Shown here in pieces: positions 16,460 through 25,320 of a stretch of DNA of 64,000 bases (position 1 is its first letter; the number at the start of each line of letters is the position of its first letter). Source of the stretch: RPQJ01 sp963754535. Lineage in GTDB: Bacteria; Pseudomonadota; Gammaproteobacteria; Steroidobacterales; Steroidobacteraceae. The notes under the pieces were generated by a model. It was not told the DNA's origin. It did no database searches and saw nothing but the letters and a program-made list of their open reading frames with translations. The stretch is from assembly GCA_963754535.1 (NCBI GenBank), contig CAVWGG010000006.1, positions 186,001 to 250,000 of the forward strand, given 5' to 3'. The translations under genes and the position numbers were made by a program.

Positions 16460-17640
16460 TGCGCGGTGCCGCCGCCTGTTCCGGCCGCGGCGGAACGCTG
16501 CGGCGCAGCGGTGGGTTCGGTCACGCTGACGCTGGCGCCTTCGCGCAGCTTCTGCGTGCCCTCGGTCACGACCATTTCGCCCACCTGCAGTCCATCCGTG
16601 ACCTGCACCGTGCCGACGGAGCGCTGCCCCGTCTGGATCTTGCGCTTCGACGCCTTGCCGTCCTGCACGACGTAAACGAACACGTCGCCCTGCTCCGGCA
16701 CCAGCGATTCTTCCGGCACCACCAGCACGTCGGCCGTGCCGCGCGAGAGGTGCACGTTGAGGAACATGCCGGGCTTCAGCAGGCCGTCGCTGTTCGGTAC
16801 CAGCGCGCGGACGACGACGGAACGGGTGTTGGGATCGACACGCGAGTCGACGCTCGCGACCTTGCCTTCGAACACCTGGCCCGGGTACGCGACGCTCTTC
16901 GCTTCGAGCGTCAGGCCGGGCTTCATCGCCGCCACGACACGCTCGGGCACGGTGAAGTCGAGCTTGATCGTGCTGGTGTCGTCGAGCGTGGTGATGACGG
17001 TGCCCGGGGCGACGAGGCCGCCGACACTGGCGCGGCGCAGGCCGACCCGGCCATCGAACGGCGCACGGATGACCGTGTCGCTGAGGCGTGAGCGCGCTGC
17101 GGCAACTCGTGCCACGTTCGCCGAGTACGTCGACTCGATCTGTTCGATCTGCTGGTCGGAGAGCACCTTGGTTGCATACAGCTCGCGGCTGCGCTTCAGC
17201 TGGCTCGCGCTTTCCTTCAGCGCGGCATCGGCCACCGCCAGATCGGCGCGGGCCTGCGCACCGTCGAGCTCGACGAGGATATCGCCCTTGCGGACCTGCT
17301 GCCCCTCCGTGAACCGGATCGCGGTGACGAGGTTGGACACCTTGGCCGTGACGTCGATGGATTCGCTGGCGCGTGCGGTGCCGAGGGCCTCGACTTCGAG
17401 CGAGAGGTGCTCGGTGCGTGCAGGCGTCGCCACGACGGGAATGACTGGGCCGCCGCCTGCGCCGCCACCCGGCTTGCCGGCAGCGGTTCCGGGCTTGCCT
17501 GCGCCACCCGATGCGCCGGGCGGGCCACCCATTGCGGCCGGTGCGCGCTTGGCCCGCTCGCCGGCGATGTGCCAGGCAAAGCCGACGATGAAGGCGCCAA
17601 TCAGGGTGCCGAGCAGCACCTTTCGCAGTGAATCAGGCAT
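16456..17640 (-). CDS. RND efflux periplasmic adaptor (membrane fusion protein)
   Basis: The 394-aa protein starts MPDSLRKVLLGTLIGAFIVG, an N-terminal anchor helix, followed by a Gly/Pro/Ala-rich linker (about 36-70). Then come the lipoyl/barrel-sandwich halves (VTAKVSNLVTAIRFTEGQQVRKGD and IRAPFDGRVGLRRASVGGLV) around a helical hairpin, a beta-barrel domain and a membrane-proximal domain. This is the MdtA/AcrA-type adaptor that joins the pump at 13322 to an outer-membrane channel. It is the first gene of the two-gene operon. No local regulator is seen. Confidence 0.93.
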   Translation of the reverse strand: MPDSLRKVLLGTLIGAFIVGFAWHIAGERAKRAPAAMGGPPGASGGAGKPGTAAGKPGGGAGGGPVIPVVATPARTEHLSLEVEALGTARASESIDVTAKVSNLVTAIRFTEGQQVRKGDILVELDGAQARADLAVADAALKESASQLKRSRELYATKVLSDQQIEQIESTYSANVARVAAARSRLSDTVIRAPFDGRVGLRRASVGGLVAPGTVITTLDDTSTIKLDFTVPERVVAAMKPGLTLEAKSVAYPGQVFEGKVASVDSRVDPNTRSVVVRALVPNSDGLLKPGMFLNVHLSRGTADVLVVPEESLVPEQGDVFVYVVQDGKASKRKIQTGQRSVGTVQVTDGLQVGEMVVTEGTQKLREGASVSVTEPTAAPQRSAAAGTGGGTAQ

Positions 17641-17748
17641 CAGGTTTTGTTGGCGCGACAGCGCGAATCAGGGGAAGCCGTCGATTATCCCCCATTCGCA
17701 CGTCAATCGCTCGCAGATGCAGGCGCAATGCGCCCGCCGCGCCTTCGC

Positions 17749-18690
17749 TCAGGGCTCCTGGTCGGAACCCTCGGGGATGCCTTCGAACAGCGCCGTCGAC
17801 AGGTACCGCTCCGCGGTGTCGGCGAGCACGGTCAGGATGACCGAACCCGCAGGCGCCTTCTCCGCGACCTTCAGCGCGGCCGCGAAGTTTCCGCCCGAAG
17901 AGATGCCGCAGAAGATGCCTTCCTTGCTGGCGAGCGCGCGCGACGCAGCGATGGCTTCGTCGTCGGTGACAGTCACGATCTCATGCGGGACCGAGCGGTT
18001 CAGCACCTGCGGCACGAAGTCGGGCGTCCAGCCCTGGATCTTGTGCGGCTTGAACTCGGCCCCGGACAGCAGCGCGGCCGCCGCAGGCTCGGTCGCCACG
18101 ATGCGCACATCCGGTCGCGCGAGTCGGATCATCTCGCCCGCGCCGGTGAGCGTGCCGCCTGTACCCCAGCCCGTCACGAAGAAGTCGAGCCGCCGGCCGG
18201 CGAAGTCGCTCAGGATTTCCGGGCCGGTCGTCTGGCGGTGATACGCCGGGTTCGCGGGGTTTTCGAACTGGCGCGCGAGGAACCAGCCATGCTTCCTGGC
18301 GAGTTCCTCGGCCTTGCGCACCATGCCGCTGCCGCGTTCGGCAGCGGGCGTCAGGATCACCTTGGCGCCGAGCATGCGCATGATCTTGCGGCGCTCGACC
18401 GAGAAGGTCTCGACCATCAGGGCGACGAACGGATAGCCTTTCGCGGCACACACCATGGCAAGCGCAATGCCCGTGTTGCCGGACGTCGCCTCGACGACGG
18501 TCTGGCCGGGCTTCAGGGCGCCGCTGCGTTCCGCGTCCTCGATGATCGCGATCGCGAGGCGGTCCTTCACCGAACTCGCCGGATTGAAGAACTCGCACTT
18601 CACGTAAATGCTGACGTGCGGCGGGGCGATGTGGTTGACGCGCACGATGGGCGTGCGGCCAATGGTGTGCAGGATGCTGTCGTAAATCAT
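17749..18690 (-). CDS. cysK: cysteine synthase A (O-acetylserine sulfhydrylase)
   Basis: The ATG at 18690 gives 313 aa. Landmarks are the PLP lysine in FNPASSVKDR, the substrate loop EATSGNTGIALA, the phosphate-binding GWGTGGTLTGAGEMI and the C-terminal GISSGGN motif. The enzyme makes cysteine from O-acetylserine and sulfide in the cytoplasm. It stands between the RND adaptor (same strand, 108 bp away) and the MaoC gene, with no sign of a cys operon. A CysM-like preference for thiosulfate cannot be excluded. Confidence 0.93.
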   Translation of the reverse strand: MIYDSILHTIGRTPIVRVNHIAPPHVSIYVKCEFFNPASSVKDRLAIAIIEDAERSGALKPGQTVVEATSGNTGIALAMVCAAKGYPFVALMVETFSVERRKIMRMLGAKVILTPAAERGSGMVRKAEELARKHGWFLARQFENPANPAYHRQTTGPEILSDFAGRRLDFFVTGWGTGGTLTGAGEMIRLARPDVRIVATEPAAAALLSGAEFKPHKIQGWTPDFVPQVLNRSVPHEIVTVTDDEAIAASRALASKEGIFCGISSGGNFAAALKVAEKAPAGSVILTVLADTAERYLSTALFEGIPEGSDQEP

Positions 18691-18793
18691 GGCTGGATCC
18701 TTCGCCCCCGGGGCATTGGTCGCGACTATAGCCAACGCGGGCGACAAAGGGTCATGCCGTGCAGGAATCTCGGCAGAACCGTCCGGTCCGCTG

Positions 18794-19273
18794 TCAGAAA
18801 TATGCCCGCATGATCGCATCGGCGACGCAGGCCGGCTTCGCCTCGCCTTCGATCTCCACCGTGTACTGCTCGGTCAACTGCAGGCCGCCCGTCACTTCCT
18901 CGAGCTTGAGCAGCACGCAGCGGGCGCGCACGCGGCTGCCCGACTTCACGGCATTGGGAAACCGCAGCTTGTCGAGGCCGTAGTTGATGACGCGCGTGAC
19001 GCCCGGAAACAGCGGCTTGTCGGCATCGACCAGGCCGCGGAGCAGCGGGTACAGCGACAACGTCAGGTAGCCGTGGGCGATCGTCGTCTTCCACGGCGAT
19101 TCACGCGCGGCCCGGTCAGGATCCGTGTGAATCCACTGGTGGTCGCTGGTCGCCTGCGCGAACTCGTTGATCCGTTGCTGGGACACGAGCAGCCAGTCGC
19201 TGCAGTGAATTTCCTGGCCGATTTTTGGCTGCAGGTCCGCGAGGACCCGCTGCGCCGCCGACTGTTCGCTCAT
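18794..19273 (-). CDS. MaoC-family (R)-specific enoyl-CoA hydratase-like protein
   Basis: The 159-aa protein from the ATG at 19273 is a single hot-dog domain with the hydratase-2 signature FAQATSDHQWIHTDPDRAA, which provides the catalytic Asp and His. Single-domain enzymes of this type (PhaJ-like) turn trans-2-enoyl-CoA into (R)-3-hydroxyacyl-CoA. Being divergent from a phasin gene and next to phaR supports a role in feeding polyhydroxyalkanoate synthesis, though some MaoC proteins have other substrates. The shared 216-bp intergenic region carries a TGC-rich inverted repeat that may be a PhaR operator. Confidence 0.85.
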   Translation of the reverse strand: MSEQSAAQRVLADLQPKIGQEIHCSDWLLVSQQRINEFAQATSDHQWIHTDPDRAARESPWKTTIAHGYLTLSLYPLLRGLVDADKPLFPGVTRVINYGLDKLRFPNAVKSGSRVRARCVLLKLEEVTGGLQLTEQYTVEIEGEAKPACVADAIMRAYF

Positions 19274-19367
19274 GGTGTGTCCCGTGTGTCCATTGGCTGT
19301 GTTGATCGCGGAGGAGAGTATCGCGCAGGCAGACGCGTCCGGCACCAGACTCGCACCATTCTTGTGC

Positions 19368-19449
19368 GCGCTGCAAAAATTTTCACTGAATCCTCTTGAA
19401 ATGTCAGATAAATTGTCATGTTGCAGCGCAAAAAGCCGGCTGCTACGAT
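19368..19449 (+). promoter_or_regulatory. phasin promoter with possible PhaR operator
   Basis: A -35 box TTGCAG (19421-19426) and a -10 box TACGAT (19444-19449) are 17 bp apart, 41 bp before the phasin start. The -35 lies inside TTGCAGCGC, whose reverse complement GCGCTGCAA occurs at 19368-19376, forming a widely spaced inverted repeat. PhaR proteins are known to bind TGC-containing repeats and repress phasin genes; that these are its sites is an inference. Confidence 0.5.
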
Positions 19450-19489
19450 GCAACCCATGAGCCGCACCCACCCCCAGCGAGGACGCACC

Positions 19490-19837
19490 ATGGCCACCAC
19501 CAAGACGACGACGGACTACACCGATTTTGCCAAGCGCGCTTTCGCGCCCGCGACCCGCTTCAACGAAGTCATGGTCGGCAACATCGAGCGCATCGCCCGC
19601 TTCCAGTACGAACTGGCCGGCGACCTGATGCAGTTCTCGCTCGACCAGATGAACGCCACGGTCAAGGCCAAGGACCTGCCGACGCTGCTGTCGAAGCAGC
19701 GCGAGATCGCGACGAAGTTCGCCGAAAAGGCGACGACCCGGCAGCAGGCGCTGGCCGAAATGGCGACCGAGTCGCAGGCCGGCCTGGCCAAGTGGATCGA
19801 GGACGCGACGTCCCTGGCGAGCGGCAAGGCCGCCTGA
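19490..19837 (+). CDS. phasin family protein (PHA granule-associated)
   Basis: The ATG at 19490 has a good ribosome site (AGCGAGGA, 19476-19483) and gives 115 aa; an in-frame ATG at 19457 would add 11 residues. The sequence is amphipathic helix almost throughout, with the phasin-type stretch FNEVMVGNIERIARFQYELAGDLMQF followed by a second helix rich in Ala, Lys and Glu. Phasins coat polyhydroxyalkanoate granules and limit their fusion. The gene lies between the divergent MaoC hydratase and phaR, which fits a PHA regulon. No PHA synthase is in the window. Confidence 0.88.
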   Translation: MATTKTTTDYTDFAKRAFAPATRFNEVMVGNIERIARFQYELAGDLMQFSLDQMNATVKAKDLPTLLSKQREIATKFAEKATTRQQALAEMATESQAGLAKWIEDATSLASGKAA

Positions 19838-19896
19838 TCGCAAGGCCCTGCACGGGCGGTGGTTCCTGACCGGGGACCACCGCCTGTTGTCGTTTT

Positions 19897-19919
19897 TGCA
19901 CCGCATTTCGTGCACCGCA
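19897..19919 (+). promoter_or_regulatory. direct repeat before phaR, possible auto-operator
   Basis: TGCACCGCA occurs at 19897-19905 and again at 19911-19919, just before the phaR start. The 14-bp spacing is somewhat more than one helical turn. PhaR represses its own gene in other bacteria, so an autoregulatory site is plausible but unproven. Confidence 0.4.
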
Positions 19920-19945
19920 CAATGGCTCAGGTACACTCGCGCCCC

Positions 19946-20431
19946 ATGAGCCAGGAACGCCTGATCAAGAAGTACGCGAACCGCCGTCTTTACGACGCTT
20001 CGCAAAGCCGCCACATCACGCTCGACGACATCCGCGGGCTGATCGTGAAGGGCGAAAAGATCCGTGTCGTCGAAGACAAGACGGGACACGACATCACCCG
20101 CCACATCCTGCTGCAGGTCATTGCCGAGCAGGAACAGTTCGGCCGGCCGATCCTGAGCACGACGGTGCTCGAGTCGATCATCCGCTTCTACGGCAACCCG
20201 ATGCAGGGCTTCCTGGCGGGGTTCCTCGAGAAGAGCGTCGAGACGTTCCTGCACCAGCAGGAATCACTGCAGGCGCAGATCTCCAAGATCGTCGCGCACA
20301 CGCCGCTCGCGACCGTGGCCGACCTCACGCGCCAGAACATCGAGGCACTCGCCAAGATGCAGGAGTCGATGCTCAGCGCGATCCTGCCGAAGCGCGAGAA
20401 GCCGAAGGACGACGACGAGAAGCGTTCCTGA
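19946..20431 (+). CDS. phaR: polyhydroxyalkanoate synthesis repressor PhaR
   Basis: The protein is 161 aa from the ATG at 19946 (MSQERLIKKYANRRLYD); an ATG at 19922 would add eight residues, and neither has a clear ribosome site. The N-terminal domain contains KKYANRRLYDASQSRHITLDDI, the hallmark of the PHA accumulation DNA-binding domain, followed by the PHB-accumulation regulatory domain (about 65-125) and a charged tail (KREKPKDDDEKRS). PhaR binds both DNA and PHA polymer; when granules grow it leaves the phasin promoter. The 3' end overlaps the convergent Ada-like gene by about 59 bp. Confidence 0.93.
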   Translation: MSQERLIKKYANRRLYDASQSRHITLDDIRGLIVKGEKIRVVEDKTGHDITRHILLQVIAEQEQFGRPILSTTVLESIIRFYGNPMQGFLAGFLEKSVETFLHQQESLQAQISKIVAHTPLATVADLTRQNIEALAKMQESMLSAILPKREKPKDDDEKRS

Positions 20432-21293
20432 CCGAGCGGGCCAGTTCCCACGCGAGCATCGCCCGCTTGCGCTCGAGTCCCCAGCGATAGCCCCCCAGCG
20501 CGCCATTGGCGCGCAGCACGTGGTGGCATGGAATGAGCCAGGCCACCGGGTTCGCGCCGACCGCTGAACCCACGGCGCGGGACGCGGATTCGCGACCGAT
20601 CGATTCCGCGAGCGCCGCATAACTCAACGTACGGTTCCGCCCCGCGGCGAGCAGCGCGCGCCACACCTGCAGCTGGAAATTGCTGCCGTGCACCCAGAGC
20701 GTGAGCTTGCGGTCGGCGCGAGGGGCCGCGCGCCAGATCGCATCCGCGATCTGCTGCGCCCCCGCGTCGTCCTGTTCCCAGTTCGCGTCGCGCCATGTCG
20801 CGCGGAAAGCCTCGAAGCCATCGAAGGAGCCGTCCTCGTCGGCAAACGCGAGAAACGCGATGCCGCGGCCCGAGCGCACGATCAGCGCCGTGCCGAACGG
20901 CGATTGCGCCGTCCCGAAGCTGCATCGTCATGCCGTGCCCGCGCGACTTGTATTCGCCGGGCGTCACGGCTTCGAGCGTCACGAACAGGTCGTGCAGCCG
21001 GCCCGATCCGGACAACCCCGCGTCGAGCGCCGCCTGCAGCACGGACCGCTCGTCGTCGAGCGCCTGCTTCGCCGCCGTCAGCGACAGCTCCTGCAGCCAT
21101 TGCTTCGGCGAAATGCCCGTCCAGCGGCGGAATTCGCGCGCGAAGTGATACTCACTCCAGTTCGCGGCCGCGGCCATGTCGGCCAGCGACGGCTGCTGCC
21201 GGACATTCGCCGCGACGAACTCGATCGCGCGCGCGATGCGGCGGAACTCGGGGAGCGGCGGCGGGGCCGTCCGTCCGGGACAATTGCTTTCAT
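20373..21293 (-). pseudogene. frameshifted Ada-like gene: AraC-type DNA-binding domain plus O6-methylguanine-DNA methyltransferase
   Basis: Two adjacent frames together encode a bifunctional regulator/repair protein. The upstream part has an AraC helix-turn-helix pair (LADMAAAANWSEYHFAREFRRWTGISP...). The downstream part, in another frame, is a complete methyltransferase domain with the active-site IPCHHVLRANGALGGYRWG. The frames must switch near 20905, where GMTMQ should continue into SFGTAQSPFGTALIV; a one-base loss explains it. The only nearby ATG (21293) is in a third frame from the HTH part, so a second shift near 21255 is likely. Either the gene is decaying or the consensus has indel errors. 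The family transfers methyl groups from DNA to cysteine. It is convergent with phaR. Confidence 0.8.
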
Positions 21294-21376
21294 GGCGTAA
21301 AGGATACCGACGCTGCGCCGGCCAGCCACCCGGATCGTGCTGAGGCGACGGAGCGCTGTGGCAAACTAGCGGCCCC

Positions 21377-22843
21377 ATGCAACGCCAGCGCATCTGTTTC
21401 CTGACCGCGGAGATCTCGCCGTTCGCCAAGACCGGCGGTCTCGGCGACGTTGCGTCCGCGCTTTCGCGCCACCTGCAGAGCCGCGGACACGACGTTCGCG
21501 TCTTCGTGCCGTTGCACGCGCTCTCGGACCTGCAGGGCTGCGAGCAGCGTCCCGTGGCGGCGCTGCAGGGCCTTTCCGTCAGGGTCGGCACCAACGAATA
21601 CCGTTACGACGTGCTTGAAGCGCGGCTGCCGGGTTCGGACCTCTGGGTGCAATTCGTGGACTGCCCCGCCGTGTTCGACCGTCCGTTCATCTATTCGGAC
21701 GCGCACGACGAGCACGTCCGCTACCTGATGCTGACGCGCGCGGCGCTCGAATGCTGCCAGCGGCTCGGCTTCGCGCCGGACATCGTGCATTGCAACGACT
21801 GGCACACCGCGTTCGCGCCGCTGCTGCTGCGCACGGCCTATGCGTGGGACACGCAGATCTTCGGCGCGACCCGCAGCGTCTTCACGATCCACAACATCGG
21901 TTACCAGGGCGTGTTCTCGGCCAGTGCCGCCGCCGACCTCGGGCCGGGCGTGAGCATCGAGGCCCTGCACCAGGCCGACCTCGGTTACGGCCGCATCAAC
22001 CCGATGCGTCACGGCATCCTCTACGCGGACGCGGTGACGACGGTCAGCCCGACGTACGCGCAGGAAATCCGCACGCCCGAGGGCGGTTACGGACTCGACG
22101 CGGACCTGCGCGCGCGCCACGACTCGGTGAGCGGCATCCTGAACGGCGTGGATTACGACGACTGGAATCCGGCAATCGACCGTTACCTGCCCTTCCGCTA
22201 CGACGCGAGCGATCTCACGGGCAAGGCGCGCAACAAGGAAGCGCTGCTCGACCTGCTGCGCATGCCGGCCGCGGCGTCGGTGCCGCTGATCGGCATGGTG
22301 ACGCGACTCACGCGCCAGAAAGGCATCGACCTGCTGCCCGACGTGCTGCCGAAACTGCTGCAGGAGCATGACTGCCGCTTCGTCGCGCTCGGCAGCGGCG
22401 AAGCGCAGTACGAGCGCTTCATGCACGAATTGCAGGAACGCTTCCCGGGCCGCGTCGTGTTCTACAGCGGCTACAGCGAAGAACTCGCGCACTTCATCGA
22501 GGCCGCCGCGGACATCTTCCTGATGCCGTCGCTGTACGAGCCGTGCGGGCTCAACCAGATGTACAGCCTCAAGTACGGCACCGTACCCGTCGTCCGCCGC
22601 ACGGGCGGCCTCGCCGACAGCGTGCAGCATTTCGATCCCGCGACCGGCCAGGGCACGGGCATCGTGTTCAATGATTTCGACGCGGGCGGCCTGCGCTGGG
22701 CGCTGCAGACGGCGCTCGAATGGTATGGCTGGCCGAGCGTGTGGCGCCGGCTGGTGCAGAACGGCATGCAGCAGGATTTTTCCTGGGATGCGCGGATCGG
22801 CGAGTACGAGGCGCTGTACGAGGGGCTGCGCGTCCGGGGTTAG
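21377..22843 (+). CDS. glgA: glycogen synthase (ADP-glucose type, GT5)
   Basis: The 488-aa protein begins MQRQRICFLTAEISPFAKTGGLGDVASALSRHL and so has the KTGGL ADP-glucose loop. Other family marks are HCNDWHTAFAPLLLR, FTIHNIGYQGVF, GVVTRLT-like GMVTRLTRQKGIDLL and the C-terminal MPSLYEPCGLNQMYSLKYGTVP with its catalytic Glu. It extends alpha-1,4-glucan chains using ADP-glucose. The partner gene glgC lies 1 kb downstream on the opposite strand rather than in an operon. The stop codon TAG is itself part of a TTAGGGG-type repeat. Confidence 0.96.
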   Translation: MQRQRICFLTAEISPFAKTGGLGDVASALSRHLQSRGHDVRVFVPLHALSDLQGCEQRPVAALQGLSVRVGTNEYRYDVLEARLPGSDLWVQFVDCPAVFDRPFIYSDAHDEHVRYLMLTRAALECCQRLGFAPDIVHCNDWHTAFAPLLLRTAYAWDTQIFGATRSVFTIHNIGYQGVFSASAAADLGPGVSIEALHQADLGYGRINPMRHGILYADAVTTVSPTYAQEIRTPEGGYGLDADLRARHDSVSGILNGVDYDDWNPAIDRYLPFRYDASDLTGKARNKEALLDLLRMPAAASVPLIGMVTRLTRQKGIDLLPDVLPKLLQEHDCRFVALGSGEAQYERFMHELQERFPGRVVFYSGYSEELAHFIEAAADIFLMPSLYEPCGLNQMYSLKYGTVPVVRRTGGLADSVQHFDPATGQGTGIVFNDFDAGGLRWALQTALEWYGWPSVWRRLVQNGMQQDFSWDARIGEYEALYEGLRVRG

Positions 22844-22850
22844 GGGTTGG
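22836..22850 (+). repeat. TTAGGGG-type repeat at the glgA stop codon
   Basis: GGGGTTAGGGGTTGG spans the glgA TAG stop (22841-22843). It is G-rich on the glgA sense strand, like the other arrays in this window that follow stop codons. Confidence 0.8.
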
Positions 22851-22896
22851 CCTGGCCATCAACTGGGGATGGTGAGGGCGTCACAGAGAAGGGCAT

Positions 22897-23280
22897 ATGC
22901 CAGTGGAAATGACCTGGGAATTGCGCGGCGTTCGGTCCCGTTTCTTCGGGTCTGTAACGGCCGCCGACCTGCTCCATCATGTGCGGGAGGTCTGCCGTCA
23001 CCCTGATTTCAGTGACCTCCGCTTCAGCATTCTCGATTTTCGAGACGCCACCGATGCCGTGGACGATAAGGACCTGCTCGACGTCAGGGCCGAACTCATC
23101 GGTTCGCAGTACACAAATCCAAGGATCCTGGTTGCGGCGATCACCACGGAACGCGAGGCGATCGACCATCTCACGCGGTTCATCGGTCTTGGGGTTCTGA
23201 ACCGACAGATCCAGGTTTTCCCGACGCCTGCTGCCGCCATGGACTGGATCGCCGAACAGTCAACGTTCTTGCTGCATTAG
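22897..23280 (+). CDS. hypothetical protein with STAS/SpoIIAA-like features
   Basis: The 127-aa protein (ATG 22897) has no signal peptide or membrane segment. Its alternating pattern, with FRFSILDFRDATDAVDDKDLL-like central strand-helix and a closing VFPTPAAAMDWI, resembles small STAS/SpoIIAA-like alpha-beta proteins, but I do not recognise a named family with confidence. It lies between glgA and the convergent lipoprotein gene, followed by a TAACCCC array. A role in glycogen metabolism is not supported beyond proximity. Confidence 0.6.
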   Translation: MPVEMTWELRGVRSRFFGSVTAADLLHHVREVCRHPDFSDLRFSILDFRDATDAVDDKDLLDVRAELIGSQYTNPRILVAAITTEREAIDHLTRFIGLGVLNRQIQVFPTPAAAMDWIAEQSTFLLH

Positions 23281-23298
23281 GTCGGAGCGCGCATCGGA

Positions 23299-23328
23299 CT
23301 AACCCCTATCCCCTAACCCCTTCCCTCA
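23299..23328 (-). repeat. TTAGGGG-type array after the LEA lipoprotein gene
   Basis: On the minus strand, the stop TGA (23326-23328) runs directly into GGGAAGGGGTTAGGGGATAG and ends GTTAGT. It lies between convergent genes. The same TGAGGGAAGGGG start occurs after the MMPL gene near 55397. Confidence 0.85.
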
Positions 23329-23829
23329 GGTTTCGCCCGACCTCGGCCCCAGCGCCCGCGAGATGTCGACGGTGCCCTGGTGGCTGAACGGGATCTTGCG
23401 GATCATGCCCTTGTCGACGAGCACTTCACCCGCGATTTCGTAGTGCAGGTTCTGCAGCTTGCCGCCGCCCACGCGGCTCAGCAGCCGGCCGAAGCTGCTC
23501 ACGAAATTGGTCGTCACGACCATGTCGAATTCGGCCTCGCCTTTCGCCGGCAGCAGGAACTGGTCGCTGCTGACGCCTTCGGCAAAGCTGTCGCCCATCA
23601 GGATGATCGTGTAATCGATGCCGCGGATCGGAATCTCGAGATCGTTGGGATTCTTGACCAGCACGCGCACCTTGAACTTCTGCGCGAACATGTCGGTGGA
23701 CATCATCTGGATGCCGAGGAGGCTCAGTTCCGGCGACACGAGCTTCTGGTTGAAGGTCGAACAGCCCGCCAGCGTGGCCAGCACGGCCAGCACCCCCGCC
23801 ATCCGCAACAACGCGTTTCGCAACAGCAT
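23326..23829 (-). CDS. LEA type 2 (WHy-domain) lipoprotein
   Basis: The start at 23829 (MLLRNALLRMAGVLAVLATLAGC) has a GAGGGG ribosome site nine bases upstream; the ATG at 23838 is too close to it. The signal peptide ends in a lipobox LAGC, giving a 167-aa lipoprotein. The mature part is a WHy/LEA-14-type beta domain (KFKVRVLVKNPNDLEIPIRGIDYTIILMG...FDMVVTTNF). Such proteins are envelope lipoproteins linked in general to desiccation or stress; the exact role is unknown. It follows glgC on the same strand with 41 bp between, so it may be co-transcribed. Confidence 0.85.
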   Translation of the reverse strand: MLLRNALLRMAGVLAVLATLAGCSTFNQKLVSPELSLLGIQMMSTDMFAQKFKVRVLVKNPNDLEIPIRGIDYTIILMGDSFAEGVSSDQFLLPAKGEAEFDMVVTTNFVSSFGRLLSRVGGGKLQNLHYEIAGEVLVDKGMIRKIPFSHQGTVDISRALGPRSGET

Positions 23830-23870
23830 CTTCGACATCCCCTCGAACAGTCCTGTGGTGCGGACGGCCG

Positions 23871-25157
23871 TCAGCCGCCGCCGGCGCGCGCCGGGCCGCG
23901 CAGCATCGACGCCGTGACGAGCGTAACGCCGTTCTCGCTGACGTAGAAGCGCTCGCGGTCCTGCACGGGATCGACGCCGATCGTCGTGCCATCGGGCACC
24001 ACCGCGCCTTCGTCGATGATCGCATTGCGGATCACGCAATGCTCGCCGATGCGCACGCGCGGCAGGATGACCGAGCGATCCACCGTCGAATAGTCGTGCA
24101 CGCGCACCTGCGAGAACAGCAGCGAGTTCGACACGCGCGAACCCGAAATGATGCAGCCGCCCGACACCATCGAGTCGATCGCGCAGCCGCGGCGGTTTTC
24201 GTCGTCGAACACGAACTTGGCGGGCGGCAGCTGCTCCTGGTACGTCCAGATCGGCCACTGCTCGTCGTAGATGTTGAGCTCGGGCGAGACGCGCACGAGT
24301 TCCATGTTCGCTTCGTAGTACGCGTCGATCGTGCCGACGTCGCGCCAGTAGTGCTGCGCCTTGCTGCGCACGTCCTCGAACGGATAGGCGAACACGCGCA
24401 GGTTCTCGATGGCCTGCGGAATGATGTTCTTGCCGAAGTCGTGCGCGGAATCCGGGTCCTCCGCGTCGGCGCGCAACAGGCGCTCGAGCAGCCGCGGGTT
24501 GAACACATAGATGCCCATCGACGCGAGCGCGACGTCGGGGCGCCCCGGCATCGGTTGCGGATTCTTCGGCTTTTCCTGGAAGCCGAGCACGCGATTGGCT
24601 TCGTCGATCCCCAGCACGCCGAATTCGCGCGCGCGGTCGATCGGCACTTCGACCACGCCCACGGTGATGTCCGCCTCCTTCTCGACGTGGAAGCCGATCA
24701 TCGGGCCGTAGTCCATCTTGTAGATGTGGTCGCCCGCGAGCACCAGGACGTGCAGCGGCCGGTGCGCGCGGATCAGGTCCATGTTCTGCCACAGCGCATC
24801 CGCAGTGCCCTGGTACCACTCGGGGCCGCGGCGCTGTTGCGCCGGAATGGTCTCGATGAATTCGCCGAACTCGCCGCGCAGGAAACCCCAGCCCTTGCCG
24901 ATGTGCTGGATCAGGGAGTGGGCCTTGTACTGCGTCAGCACCGAGATCTGCCGGATGCCTGAATTGAGGCAGTTCGACAGCACGAAGTCGATGATGCGGA
25001 ACTTGCCGCCGAACGGCGCGGCGGGCTTGCAGCGGTCTTCGGTGAGCTGCTTGAGCCGCTCCCCGCGTCCGCCGGCCATGATCACGGCGAGCGTGCCGCG
25101 GGTGAGGCGGCTCAGGTATCGACGTGGAGCACCAATGCGTTGTTGTTCGGTCGACAT
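23871..25157 (-). CDS. glgC: glucose-1-phosphate adenylyltransferase
   Basis: The ATG at 25157 has a GGAG-type ribosome site and gives 428 aa, matching bacterial GlgC. It has the nucleotidyltransferase start AVIMAGGRGERLKQLTEDRCKPAAPFGG, the catalytic VLAGDHIYKMDYG, GVVEVP and EKPKNP motifs, and a left-handed beta-helix C-terminus (SGSRVSNSLLFSQVRV...VILPRVRIGEHC). It makes ADP-glucose, the substrate of GlgA, and is usually allosterically controlled. It is divergent from a PadR regulator across an AT-rich 163-bp gap. Confidence 0.96.
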   Translation of the reverse strand: MSTEQQRIGAPRRYLSRLTRGTLAVIMAGGRGERLKQLTEDRCKPAAPFGGKFRIIDFVLSNCLNSGIRQISVLTQYKAHSLIQHIGKGWGFLRGEFGEFIETIPAQQRRGPEWYQGTADALWQNMDLIRAHRPLHVLVLAGDHIYKMDYGPMIGFHVEKEADITVGVVEVPIDRAREFGVLGIDEANRVLGFQEKPKNPQPMPGRPDVALASMGIYVFNPRLLERLLRADAEDPDSAHDFGKNIIPQAIENLRVFAYPFEDVRSKAQHYWRDVGTIDAYYEANMELVRVSPELNIYDEQWPIWTYQEQLPPAKFVFDDENRRGCAIDSMVSGGCIISGSRVSNSLLFSQVRVHDYSTVDRSVILPRVRIGEHCVIRNAIIDEGAVVPDGTTIGVDPVQDRERFYVSENGVTLVTASMLRGPARAGGG

Positions 25158-25320
25158 CCGACGGCTCTCCGGCGAGTACGGGCATTGGACGATGTTACAG
25201 AGTCGAAACGTCGTTGGATCGTTGCTGCGGTGCATCAGTATAAGTCATCGAATTATAGTGTTGACTTCATACTAGTGTTTGATGCCTACTATGGTTCACT
25301 TACCAAGGAGACGGACCGCC

